Assembly (NCBI GenBank): GCA_946894095.1
Contig: OX335645.2
Location: 23,521,001 to 23,585,000 of the forward strand
Length of the DNA stretch: 64,000 nt
Source of the DNA: Incurvaria masculella
Taxonomy: Eukaryota; Arthropoda; Insecta; Lepidoptera; Incurvariidae
Direction: 5' to 3'
Part shown: positions 55,086 to 64,000 of the stretch, in pieces
Position numbering within the stretch: position 1 is the stretch's first letter
How the letters are laid out: each line of letters begins with the position of its first letter
Program-made: the position numbers and the translations under genes
Notes under the pieces: model-generated
The model's input: the letters and a program-made list of their open reading frames with translations, nothing else
What the model was told of the DNA's origin: nothing
The model's database searches: none

Positions 55086-55226
55086 CGGCATATGATCAAA
55101 ATTCGTTGAATGAGGGAATCTCATTCTATGAACTGATGACTTCATTAAAGCCTTAAAGATAACATGAAGAAACTTTTAGAAAATGTAGTTTTGTTTTAAT
55201 ATCAATCAAAAAACTCTATTTGTTAC

Positions 55227-55605
55227 ACCTCGTAGTGTAGGGACTAAAATATTGCCTTTCATGCAAGAGGTTATGGGCTCAAATCCTCGCATCTGTTATA
55301 CACCACTCTATCTTGCGAGTTGTTCATGGTTCGGAACCCATGTAAAACTGTAGGTTACCTTACCCTACTAGGTGACAGGGTTAATCCCGCCTGGGTTGGT
55401 ATCACCGCATTAGGAAAAACTATGGACGAAGTGGCAATAGATCATTGTCAGTATTTTCCACCCATGGTATCCGTGTGCAGCCGTGATTCTGTGTAAAGGA
55501 AGGTCCTGACCTGTCACCTAATTCCTTTTGGAATTTGTTGAATTAGGCTTATATCATGATGGTAGTTGTGTTACATTAGCCATCCATGTCAGGTTCCATA
55601 ATAAT
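55227..55605 (+). repeat. SINE-1, complete, plus strand, type-2 head
   Basis: Head ACACCTCGTAGTGTAGGG, CTTTCATGCAAGAGGTTATG and GGGCTCAAATCCTCGC. Body TGTAGGTTACCTTACCC, GGTTGGTATCACCGCATTAG and GTCCTGACCTGTCACC. Ends CCATGTCAGGTTCCATAATA. Confidence 0.8.
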
Positions 55606-55695
55606 ACCTAGCCTTACTTTCTTTGGAATTTATTAACGTGAAGATATTTAAATGATAAATGCATGCTGTACGAAAACTAAAAATAATTAAAATAA

Positions 55696-56495
55696 AACAA
55701 ATTATTTAAAAATATAAAAAAACCCGACAGCGTAAAAAATTGTAACTTAAAATTGACTTAGTAAACGAACTGAAAAGATAGAAACAAGTTGAAAAATTAA
55801 ATATTTGTTGTGTTTGAATGATCATGGTTGACAGTGTTTACAAACGCAGTCGGAGGCATAAGATACATTAACTACGATTTATATTTTCAATGGTGTGCGT
55901 ATGCAAATTTCACGATGGTCGGTTGAGTTCGCGAAACAGACAAACTTACTTTTGTATTTATTATATGACAGTTAGGAGATAAAAATTTGTATCAATAAGT
56001 TTATTTTTGCTATACCCATATCACTAAGAAAATCGCTAGTCATTAATAATGGAATGTATTGGGAAATATATAATATATCATTATATAATTCATATTGTGC
56101 ATCAAATAGTTGAACTATGATTTATATTTTTTTTTGTTATTAAATTCATTGAAAGTGTACCTATGTAAATTTCATGATGATCGGTGACACCGAGAACGAG
56201 AAAAAAAAACCTCACTTTAGACATAAAAATTAAAGATAGGATATTGGAACTTCCCCCACCACGTATTTTCTTGCTCCACCGAAATAATCCATAAAATCGC
56301 TAGTCATTTACGAACGTACTGGGGCTATTTGATGCCTCCGACTGCGTTTGTAAACGCTGTCAACCATGATCATTCAAACACAACAAATATTTAATTTTTC
56401 AACTTGTTTCTATCTTTTCAGTTCGTTTACTAAGTCAATTTTAAGTTACAATTTTTTACGCTGTCGGGTTTTTTTATATTTTTAAATAATTTGTT
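55696..56495. mobile_element. 800-bp DNA element with nearly identical 164-bp TIRs
   Basis: The left arm (55696-55859: AACAAATTATTTAAAAATAT to GTTTACAAACGCAGTCGG) is repeated in inverted orientation at 56332-56495 with one mismatch that I can find. The interior holds a diverged direct duplication: AATTTCACGATGGTCGG with CGCTAGTCATTAATAATGG, and AATTTCATGATGATCGG with CGCTAGTCATTTACGAACG. No transposase. Such similar arms suggest a recent insertion or gene conversion between the arms. Confidence 0.8.
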
Positions 56496-56552
56496 AAAGA
56501 ACGTGTGGCGGTGTTTAATAGAAATGAATATGAATATCCTTAGTTTATGTTC

Positions 56553-56690
56553 CAAGCTGTAAAAAAAATCAAGATTCTAAGTCAACGAGATCAAAATATA
56601 TGGCCCTTTACCGCATATTTTGAAACACTCAAATAAATTTAAACCTACGGGGTGCTTCTAGTTGACATATCATAATGAAAGGCAAGAGGA
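56553..56690 (-). repeat. SINE-3 fragment, minus strand
   Basis: CTAAGTCAACGAGATCAAAA, TATATGGCCCTTTACCGC and CCTACGGGGTGCTTCTAG match the body of the family. Both ends are missing. Confidence 0.6.
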
Positions 56691-56779
56691 AAAGTCTCAC
56701 AGCACAAGTAAAGGGAAAAAAATCGAATATCGTAAATTGGTACCTTAGTCACCACAGACCTGAAGCCTTATTCTGCTAA

Positions 56780-56960
56780 TTGATAACTGCGCGCGTTATG
56801 TTTGTGTTTTCTCAAAACCGCATGTTTCGCGCGAAATAATATTCTATTAGCGCAGTTTGCAAAACGCATGCGTTGTGTTTGTGTTTTGTTCGCAAACTCG
56901 TAACGCGCGCTCCATGTTCTCGTGGGCCGTGTGTTTTGTCGAAAACTTGCGGTTTTGAGA
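56780..56960. repeat. CpG-rich inverted and direct repeat unit
   Basis: GTTTGTGTTTTCTCAAAACC and GTTTGTGTTTTGTTCGC are direct repeats. CTCAAAACCGCATGTTT near 56812 is inverted as AAACTTGCGGTTTTGAG near 56943. CGCGCGTTATG and GTAACGCGCGC are also inverted. Looks like a small, decayed foldback element. An overlapping 80-codon minus frame is not recognised. Confidence 0.4.
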
Positions 56961-57356
56961 ATTGTAGTTGTCAAATTCGGAGCATCGCATCGCCGAACTT
57001 CGAATATCACTTTTCTACATTACGTTGGCATATCGCTGTCTCTTTCTAATCGTATGTCATATTTGAGTGAGAAAATTACTGTCAAAATCGTGACAGGTTA
57101 TTTTACCCTGTAGGCGGCGCGCAAGACAAACCACTCCATAGACAATAACAAAACGCGTGTGTGAATTAGCTGAATACCAATTTTTGGAAACCGCACTCGA
57201 AGCTTAGTTTGTTATGTTTGACGGACACATAACTAATACGGAATGGTTTGAAATTGGACAAATAGCAGAATCGGGCTTCTGGACGTTGATCCACATACGA
57301 CCCGCAATCAAAGGTGATGCGCTCTTACATTGTGTTGACGTGTCAATCTACATACT

Positions 57357-57391
57357 TTGTACGGAAGACTCGCATTTGGCTGGCTTTTTAA
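57357..57391 (-). repeat. SINE-2 or SINE-3 head scrap, minus strand
   Basis: GTACGGAAGACTCGCATTTG, then GCTGGCTTTTTAAA, is the reverse complement of a decayed head. Confidence 0.45.
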
Positions 57392-57959
57392 AATGAATAT
57401 TGTTATAATACAATAAAGAGACTGCCTTATAAACTTATTTATTTAATTGCTACGGTATTTCCACTAAAGCATACCCTTGTGTTCTATAGGGGCAATGAAA
57501 AACTCCTTTCAAACTCGCATGGCACTCGCTTCCCCACTATCACGTTGCGAAATTTTAAATAGCACCGCTGCAAAAGTTTTTTAAAAAAATGGAATTTGTA
57601 TGTACCAAATGTTACTTTTTTAAAAATCAGCGTTATAGAAATATTTTTTTAGTTAATTACTTCTTTTGGAATAAATAAACATGGAAAAGTCATATACTAA
57701 TGAACTGGTTGAATGAAATGTAGTTATGACACTTATATTGGTGTAATAATCAATATGGATCATTCACGATGGGTGACGTACTAAAATGGGTGTGAATTAG
57801 GATTTACATATTGAAGCGTGTGGATTAACAATAAACTATGTATACGTAGCATAGGTTTATAGGTTAAACCATTTTGATTTCCGCCGTCATTCAATGCGAT
57901 GGTAAAACTCTACACACCACATTACCTAAGGAACTAAGTTTAATTTGATTTAAGTGATT
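57392..57959. other. Unassigned DNA
   Basis: AT-rich. A faint SINE-1-like block (CAATGCGATGGTAAAACTC, ACACCACATTACCTAAGG) lies at 57890-57935 in rearranged order. Confidence 0.35.
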
Positions 57960-58265
57960 AAGTCAGTCAGTCAGTCAGCGTGTTTGCGTCAGCTCCTGGA
58001 CATACGCCTCTTCAATTTTTCTCCAGCCCTCCCGGCGCTCAGCGGTACGGAACCACTGCTTTTTGCCGACGCTCTTGATGTCGTCGTCTCACCCGGCGGG
58101 TGGACCCCCCACACTCCGTTTTCCTGTCCACGGCTGCCAGTATAGGACACGGTTACTCCAACGGTCGTCATCTCTTCGGCTGACGTAGCCAGCCCACTGC
58201 CACTTGAGCTTAGCCACCCGGTGTCCAATATCGACATGGGATATTGTGACATGTGATGTATGTTC
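57960..58265 (-). pseudogene. LINE ORF2 C-terminus, minus strand
   Basis: On the minus strand: VAKLKWQWAGYVSRRDDDRW, SNRVLYWQPW, GKRSVGGPPAG, a stop near the PPARW position, then DDDIKSVGKKQWFRTAE and EGWRKIEEAYVQ. This is the conserved C-terminal L-K-W-x-W-A-G-H to E-A-Y-V-Q region of a widespread LINE. The plus-strand CAGT run at its left edge is the element's 3' tail (CTGA units), as in the 10.65-kb copy. At least one in-frame stop and a degraded end. Not functional. Confidence 0.75.
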
Positions 58266-58359
58266 ACTTAAATACAACCGTTTTTACAAATATATAAAGT
58301 GTATTTATGGTATCCAAGAGTAAATATAGTATTAATTAGGTCGAAACAGTGGCAGGACA

Positions 58360-58480
58360 GGTTTTGTAATTGACACTCCGTCGAGTGGGCGAGCGACAGG
58401 GCGCGTGATGAGCGAGTCCCGTCCCGTCGCGGCGGCGGCGGCGTGGAGCAATGTAGCCCAGGACCTTCTCGTCACAATTA
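58360..58480. promoter_or_regulatory. GC island with (GGC)n run
   Basis: CGTCGAGTGGGCGAGCGAC, CGTCCCGTCGCGGCGGCGGC, then GGCGTGGAGCAATG. It stands out in CpG content against the AT-rich surroundings. No exon, TATA box or transcription start can be assigned. Confidence 0.25.
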
Positions 58481-59560
58481 CATTTCATTTCACACATTCG
58501 GAAATTCAGTTCAAATACAGCCCGAATCGTAATAACTCGTAATTTTTATGCAGTATTACTGCGAGTGGCCTTTAGCCATAGGAAGTCTAAGTGATACTAA
58601 GTTGTGCTTTTTTGTCATGACTATAAAGTTTTTTCGTGGTTTGAGGTGCAGCAATAACTACTGGGTGCATTGCAGTAAAATTGGGCCAACATTTTGGACC
58701 ATTGAAATACAATTTAGTCCTAAAAATCTAGCATGGGCAACCTAAATGCAACAATTTAACCACAATTTTAGTTAAGAGAGAGTATTTAAAATACTTTTGT
58801 TTACTTGCCCGGGTGAAATGAAGGGTTATCACCTAGTAATTAAGGCCGAACTATCCTAGTTTATTATTGTGCATAAAATGAGTAAGTAATAAATAATTAG
58901 GTTTCTACAATAATCACACAAGAATACAGCGTAGAAATCGGTCGTGGAATCCGAACTACAACCGAAAATAGGGTGGCCCATCTCCGGTTATTGTTACAGT
59001 TAGAGGTGTTATATATCCGTCCTTGTTTTTCGCCTGAATAAAAAAGAAGAATAGATCTATAATGGCCGTAACTTTATATTAATTTTGATTATAATTTACT
59101 AGAGATGGTGCACTTCAGTCTATACAAAATGAACGGAAATAAATTGGTAAGCCATTGGTTTGTATATGTTTTAATTCCAAATGTTTCATGTATTTTATTA
59201 TTCTTACAAGTATTAGTAAAATTGGTTATATTTGCTGTTTGTGTATAGTTTGTGTCCAAAATTGCACTAATTCATTGAGTAGGTGTCTTTACAGTTTTCA
59301 TTAGTTCAAAGTTTTCTTTTTTCACGGCCACATTATCTTGAATTATCTCATTTTATCCTACCTTAGTATCCATCAAAACTGTTATAATTCCTTGAGGAGG
59401 CCTTCATCTAGATTTCGAGCCTTGTCTAATAGGGGAGCGGGGCAGGTCACGACGGAGGCACAGCCTGAGTTTGCATCATGTCCGACCGACACACGACCGC
59501 TCGCTATACCGTACCTTCATCGAGTAATTAGGCGACATCTGAGAGAATTATGTGCATTTT
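58481..59560. other. Unassigned DNA
   Basis: AT-rich, without a credible gene. The last part (59440-59560) is moderately GC-rich (GACGGAGGCACAGCCTGAG). Confidence 0.4.
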
Positions 59561-59830
59561 TAGGGTTCCGTACCCAAAGGGTGAAAACGGAACCCTATTA
59601 CTAAGCCTCCGCTGTCTTTCCGTCCGTCCGTCCATCACAGGCCTGTATCTCGTAAACCGTAATAGGTAGGCAGTTGCAATTATCACAGAGTGTGTATTTA
59701 TTTTGCCGCTATAACAAATAATAGGTAAAATGAAAAAAAAATATTTAAGTGAGTTTTTGTTTTAAATCTTGTACGATGGTACGGAAGCCTTCGTGAGAGA
59801 GTCCGACTCGCGCTTGGCCGGTTTTTTTTT
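59561..59830 (-). repeat. SINE-2, complete, minus strand
   Basis: The 3' hairpin is intact at the left (AGGGTTCCGTACCCAAAGGG, then AACGGAACCCTATTAC), followed by CCTCCGCTGTCTTTCCGTCC, AGAGTGTGTATTTATTTTG, the B-box-like ACGGAAGCCTTCG and the head CGCGCTTGGCCGG. Confidence 0.85.
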
Positions 59831-59934
59831 TAATGTAAACCAAACGAAGGCCCCAAAAAAAACAAGAAATACCGACGCAGATAAATACAAGCGTTTGTAG
59901 TGTGATATTTTGAAGAATCGACAAAGGCAGGACA

Positions 59935-60115
59935 TATTACTCAAAAATAACGACTTTATGAATATCCTGCAAGACTGGACTAGAACTAGCAAACAAACCT
60001 TTCACGGGCTGGGCGTCTACCAATGATGGTACCTGCTCTATACCCATAATTTGAAATTCTCCTATTGACCGACCTCCTCCCTGTAATCAATGCCTCCTAC
60101 TAACTTACATTACAT
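59935..60115 (-). repeat. SINE-5 copy, minus strand
   Basis: ATTACTCAAAAATAACGAC, TTTATGAATATCCTGCAAG, then the tRNA-like part GACTGGACTAGAACTAGC to GGTACCTGC. Diverged from the 14.8-kb copy. Confidence 0.5.
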
Positions 60116-60254
60116 TGCAGCTACATTTATTGAACGCTTGACCTGCGACGCGGACATTGACTGCAAATACTGGGTAATGACAATAATATATTTTATCATT
60201 CTACGATTAGCTAACAGATCCGAGTGCAGTATGCTGTCTTTGGATAATGAATAA

Positions 60255-60570
60255 ACAACCAAGTACGAGTCGGACTCGCACACGAAGGGTTCCGTACCAT
60301 CGTACAAGATTTAACACAAAAAAATCACGTTTTTTGTATGGGACCCCCCTTTAATTATTATTATTATTTTATTTTATTATTATTATTTATTATTCATATT
60401 TTATTTTATTTGTTTTTATAGCGGCAAAATAAAGACACACTCTGTGAAAATTTCAGCTGCCTACCTATTACAGTTCATGAGATACAGCCCTGTGACAGAC
60501 GGACGTACGGACGGACAGCGGAGGCTTAGTAATAGGGTTCCGTTTTTACCCTTTGGGTACGGAACCCTAA
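60255..60570 (+). repeat. SINE-2, complete, plus strand, AT expansion
   Basis: Head AACCAAGTACGAGTCGGACT and the usual body, but an ATT-rich expansion of about 60 bp (TTATTATTATTTTATTTTAT) sits after the CCCCCCTTTAATT block. The 3' hairpin is intact. Confidence 0.85.
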
Positions 60571-60618
60571 TAAACAGAAGTAAATAATAAACATATGGCA
60601 ATACTCAGGCATTTAGTA

Positions 60619-61018
60619 AGCGGCTCAAAGCCTAGAGGCGCGGGTACTTGCATTGCATACCAGAGGTCTGGGTTCAATCCTCGCCCCGTTCATGTAGGTA
60701 CCACTTTCTTTCTTTTTCCGAGTTTGATAAGTGCATTTCGCCTCGAATGGGAGGAGCTGCTCCATGCTTCAGTAAAACTGTAGGGCCCATTCCCCTACTT
60801 AGAAGCACGCCCGGTTGGTGCCATCGCATTGGATAAAATGATGCTCTAAGCGGCAATGAAAATTGTCCGTGTTTTCCATCCGGTTTAATGTTATTGTGCT
60901 CATAAAGAGAAGGTTCTGGCATGGCACCTAATTTCTTCTGGTATGTGGTGTATTGGGCCAATAGCATAACATAGTTGTGTGGTATTAGGCTTCCATGTGA
61001 GGTTGCATAAAAGAAAAC
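60619..61018 (+). repeat. SINE-1, complete, plus strand
   Basis: Head GCGGCTCAAAGCCTAGAGGC and GGGTTCAATCCTCGCCCC. Body CTTTTTCCGAGTTTGATAAG, GTTGGTGCCATCGCATTGG and TCTGGCATGGCACC. Ends CCATGTGAGGTTGCATAAAA. It lies 50 bp after a complete SINE-2. Confidence 0.85.
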
Positions 61019-61106
61019 ATTGGCTGAAAATCATTCATTTTCTTCGATTAACAGAATCTCCCGCGAATACGATTCACTCACAAATAATTCACCAGATTTG
61101 TTATCA

Positions 61107-61144
61107 CCACCTTCTCTCTCACTCTCTCTCCCTCTCTCTCTCAG
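61107..61144 (+). repeat. (CT)n tract ending in TCAG
   Basis: A CTCTCTC-type polypyrimidine run of nearly 40 bases ending in CAG. It could be an ordinary microsatellite, or the polypyrimidine tract of a splice acceptor for the unit that follows. Confidence 0.6.
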
Positions 61145-61279
61145 CGCGGGATGATCGCTCCAAGCGCCGCGCCGGTATCAATGCCGCATCGACAAGAAAC
61201 CCTTTGGCAGTGCGACCTGACACCCGCCCGGATGTGTGTCGAGGTGCAGCCTGTTGGCGCAGAGCAAACACGGGGGCAG
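61145..61279 (+). CDS. Exon-like unit with strong splice signals (uncertain)
   Basis: Bounded on the left by CTCTCTCTCTCAG and on the right by CAG/GTACGT, both near-ideal splice sites. Length is 135 bases, a multiple of three. One frame reads RGMIAPSAAPVSMPHRQETL and stays open to the donor. A second frame (RDDRSKRRAGINAAS...) is also open. The minus strand has a 90-codon frame across the same bases, so the coding direction is not settled. GC-rich compared with its surroundings. Neither peptide resembles a family I know. It might be a host exon, a piece of a retroelement, or chance. Confidence 0.2.
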
Positions 61280-61822
61280 GTACGTCACCGCTGCTCCCGT
61301 ATTCCAGGAACCATCGCCTCCGTACGAAATACTCGATGGATGCATGACAGGTTTGGCATCGGCGATTGCACAACAAAATACATGATTTCACTGGATAGCT
61401 CTAAATTAGGTTTATAAATAAATATATTTTTTATTTTTACCTAAGCCAAGCATTTCATCTGAAAGCATGATTTTTAGACAAATAGTCGATTAAATCTTCA
61501 TAAATTTATTGCTAACCAATTTCTCATCATTACTAGAAACGTAATATTGCCAAATGGAACCGTTTCTCAAACACATTTCTCTGCCAGCTGCAAGCTGCGA
61601 TGGATCTAGCTTTTCTGTGTATCTTTTGTCTTTCAGCAAAGCGACCACCCAAACCGGTTTTCATCAAAAGAAAACAAAATGCATTTATCCTTTCAGAGAA
61701 AGCTAGAAAGTAATGCATGACTGGGTCGAATATTTTTGGTATATCAAGTTTATCAACAGTGATACATTTCAAAACATATTCATAAAAATGAAGCAAAAAA
61801 ACAAGATGGAAACATTCACTAA
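61280..61822. other. Unassigned DNA
   Basis: GC-rich to about 61370, then AT-rich. A 103-codon minus frame (61533-61844) runs into the MITE and is not recognised. Confidence 0.35.
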
Positions 61823-62301
61823 TTAAGGCGCTAGGACTAGCCAACTACTCGCGCCATACAAATGCACTTTATAACAAATGTAATAATATGTAGTGAAACG
61901 CTTCAGCAAATCCAAATAGAACTCCAGACTGATAATGGATTGTTAATATTTTTTTATTCCATCATTTATTTAAATAATAATAAAAATAAAAAAGTTGATT
62001 TTTCTCATTAGAAATCTGAAAGTAATTCGATTTCTAGATATAAGCAAAAATAGCATATATGCATAAACAAAAAATTCCATTTGCTTTTAGATTTCTACAT
62101 TTAGTCAAAAAAGTTCGGAAATGGACACCGTTTCCGCAATGTATTTTGTATAGAAAAAGGAAACATACATTAACGAAAATAATTCAATTCCTAGACAAGG
62201 AATCATAAATTGTAAGAATGACACTTATAATCGTCAGACTTAGTTAGTTAACTTGGGGTGCCTCGTCTAACTTTGCGATTTGGCTAGTACCAGGCCCTTA
62301 A
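61823..62301. mobile_element. TTAA-flanked MITE, copy 2
   Basis: TTAA, then GGCGCTAGGACTAGCCAA on the left; GGCTAGTACCAGGCCC, then TTAA, on the right. The inside matches the 40.0-kb copy in reverse orientation with few differences (for example GACACCGTTTCCGCAATG and CTCGTCTAACTTTGCG). Non-coding. Confidence 0.75.
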
Positions 62302-62607
62302 AGATAAACACAACATGAATATGTAATAACTTTCACATTTTTATAAAAAATTAAGTTAAAGTAAATTTAAGATAAAATAAATTAAAAAAAAACAAAAGGG
62401 CCTAATGATATGTCCTGCAAAAGATGGTGTGGTGCTCATTAAGTATTAAAAGTATCATATTCAAAGAATTTATATTAAAATTGAGATTATAAGTTGTAAG
62501 TTTCAATTTTAAACTTTTCGCAAAACTTTTTTGAAGGAAAGTACGGAGGATGGCGGTTATATAATTAGTGAGAGCGTTCGATAAAGTTCATTAAAATTGC
62601 GGCATAT

Positions 62608-62677
62608 TCTATTGAGATTTGAACCCATAACCTCTCGCATGAAAGGCAAGTCTTCTATCCCCTACACCGCGAGCTGT
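62608..62677 (-). repeat. SINE-1 head fragment (type-2 head), minus strand
   Basis: GAGATTTGAACCCATAACC, TCTCGCATGAAAGGCAAG and CCCTACACCGCGAGCTG match the type-2 tRNA-like head. No body. Confidence 0.7.
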
Positions 62678-64000
62678 ACGAGTTTCGAAAAAGGCACACC
62701 AAGAATAAATCTTCTCCAAAACTGCAATCACCTGTTAGCCCCAAAACGGTCATCAACCATCGAGCTACGTTTAAACGATAAAAGCATCATAATCACAAAG
62801 CACTCCGTCAATAGCTAAAAGCTCCCACGGGCATGTGCCATTAGGCCAAATTGAGGAGCTTTTAGCCCGGAACAAAGATAATGGCCAAAATAAGCTCAGA
62901 CACAAAGTATTAACTGTTTATCGGAGTAACTGTGCGACGGTCACGACACCAGTGCCAGTCACAATTTTCTCCAAGTTGTATTATTTTTTGTGTGTATAAC
63001 TTGACATGAATTTTGTAGTAGGGGTCCATAGAGTTATTAAACGATTAGAATGGCACGCCTTGACTTTATAACCTCTTTAATTGTGTAGCTCGAAAGGGAA
63101 AGTGATTTTCGTACTATTTAAAAGAATAACAACAATTATATTTAAATGTTACAATAAGAGTTAAATAAAACTAATAAAGATACACGTAAAAAATATACAT
63201 AGCCTAAATTCGATTATGTAGGTATAACAAAACTTCTACACGCAGCACATGACCTATGTATGAATATTAATCGCTGATTCTAAGCCGAGCCTATTTAATA
63301 ATTTTTTTAAGTGCCAAACATACCAAAAGAAGATTAAAAAGAAATGTTAAGAAATTTTAACTATTTTACAAATAAAAAAAATAAACCTTAAAAAACTTTA
63401 AATATAATGTTTGTGATGCTCATCCTGATTTAAGTATTATTTGAGTATTTACTTAAAAACAAAATTGATATTTTCCGTATTCATGAATAAAAACATACTT
63501 ATTAAAACTTTAATAAAAATAAATAACACAAAAAAACTGAACTTAGATGTTTCTATGAGATTCTTAAGCGCTGTCGAAAACGGATGCCATCAACTGTCAC
63601 GCCGGTGTTGACAGAACTCGATTCTATTATCCCCTTGATTGTGATAGTATTCAGGTTGACATAACTGTTCTGATCCGCTTCTAAATACTAGCGACATTCC
63701 GACTGCAGCCATCCGCCCGGAGATTAGCCTGTTCTGTACATACAAACAAGTTCAACGAGCAAACAAAGCCGCGTTCAAAATCATTACTAACGGAACCCTT
63801 ATTAAATCATTCATTCTTCTGCTCGTTTATCTGTCTGTTGCGGGCGTTTTTTTTTTAACTACTGAGTAGATATTTTTGAATCATTAACAAATGCTCTAAT
63901 TGAGCATATTATATTAACAAATAAATGCAAGCATTATTTTTGTTTTTATTCGCATTCTTTGATATAATTTAACAACATAATTATGAAACTAATGAAATAG
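62678..64000. other. Unassigned DNA with small inverted repeat and a SINE-3 scrap
   Basis: GCTAAAAGCTCC (62814) and GGAGCTTTTAGC (62855) are exact inverted 12-mers around 29 bases. At 63784-63850 CTAACGGAACCCTTATTAAA, then CGTTTATCTGTCTGTTG, looks like a minus-strand SINE-3 end. The rest is AT-rich without a gene. Confidence 0.4.

Noticed and set aside
62814..62866. Rho-independent-style terminator hairpin
   Set aside because: The inverted 12-mers are real, but the DNA is eukaryotic and no transcript or T run is associated.
1..64000. Endogenous viral gene, or bacterial operon from contamination
   Set aside because: No viral or bacterial protein signature seen. Composition and repeats are uniformly insect-like.

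Overview
This looks like nuclear DNA from an insect, most likely a moth or butterfly (Lepidoptera). It is AT-rich and I find no intact protein-coding gene, no rRNA and no functional tRNA gene. The interspersed repeats are what point to Lepidoptera. There are about twenty copies of a tRNA-headed SINE of roughly 400 bp. There are eight or more copies of a SINE-like unit that opens with a GGCCAAGTGCGAG-type head, carries a (GACG)n run and closes on a GGTACGGAACCCT hairpin. There are also 3' ends of several LINE families that are common in lepidopteran genomes. Species, chromosome and copy numbers cannot be set from one window.

Layout. 0-8.5 kb: SINEs, two tandem foldback MITEs, a 543-bp element with terminal inverted repeats (TIRs), a 229-bp foldback, and GC islands near 3.0 and 6.7 kb. 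8.5-16.5 kb: mostly old, AT-rich, unassigned DNA with a LINE tail, tRNA-like SINE heads and a TATA-plus-GC-island segment at 12.1 kb. 16.9-17.5 kb: a GC island with a possible signal-peptide exon, next to a SINE. 17.6-25.5 kb: SINE copies, a large palindromic array of CGTATAAT-like repeats and a partial second copy of the 543-bp TIR element. 25.6-36 kb: GC-rich patches, a LINE-into-SINE nested insertion with a target-site duplication, LINE 3' ends, and a decayed GIY-YIG endonuclease region of a Penelope-like element. 36-42 kb: an inverted SINE pair, one copy of a TTAA-flanked MITE, a 268-bp foldback and a LINE end. 42-53 kb: long unassigned AT-rich stretches, a 0.9-kb repeat ending in (CATC)n with a C-rich tract inside it, and a hAT-like MITE. 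53.7-57 kb: a decayed mariner with TIRs and TA duplications, a small foldback, and an 800-bp element with nearly identical 164-bp TIRs. 57-64 kb: LINE and SINE copies, an exon-like unit with strong splice signals, and the second TTAA MITE in opposite orientation.

Taken together, the window is a layered accumulation of dead transposons. Nearly all coding traces are pieces of reverse transcriptase elements or transposase, and all of them are broken. The best places to look for host function are the small GC islands, the signal-peptide reading frame at 16.9 kb and the exon-like unit at 61.1 kb. None of these is proven. I see no operon, CRISPR array, viral gene or defence system.
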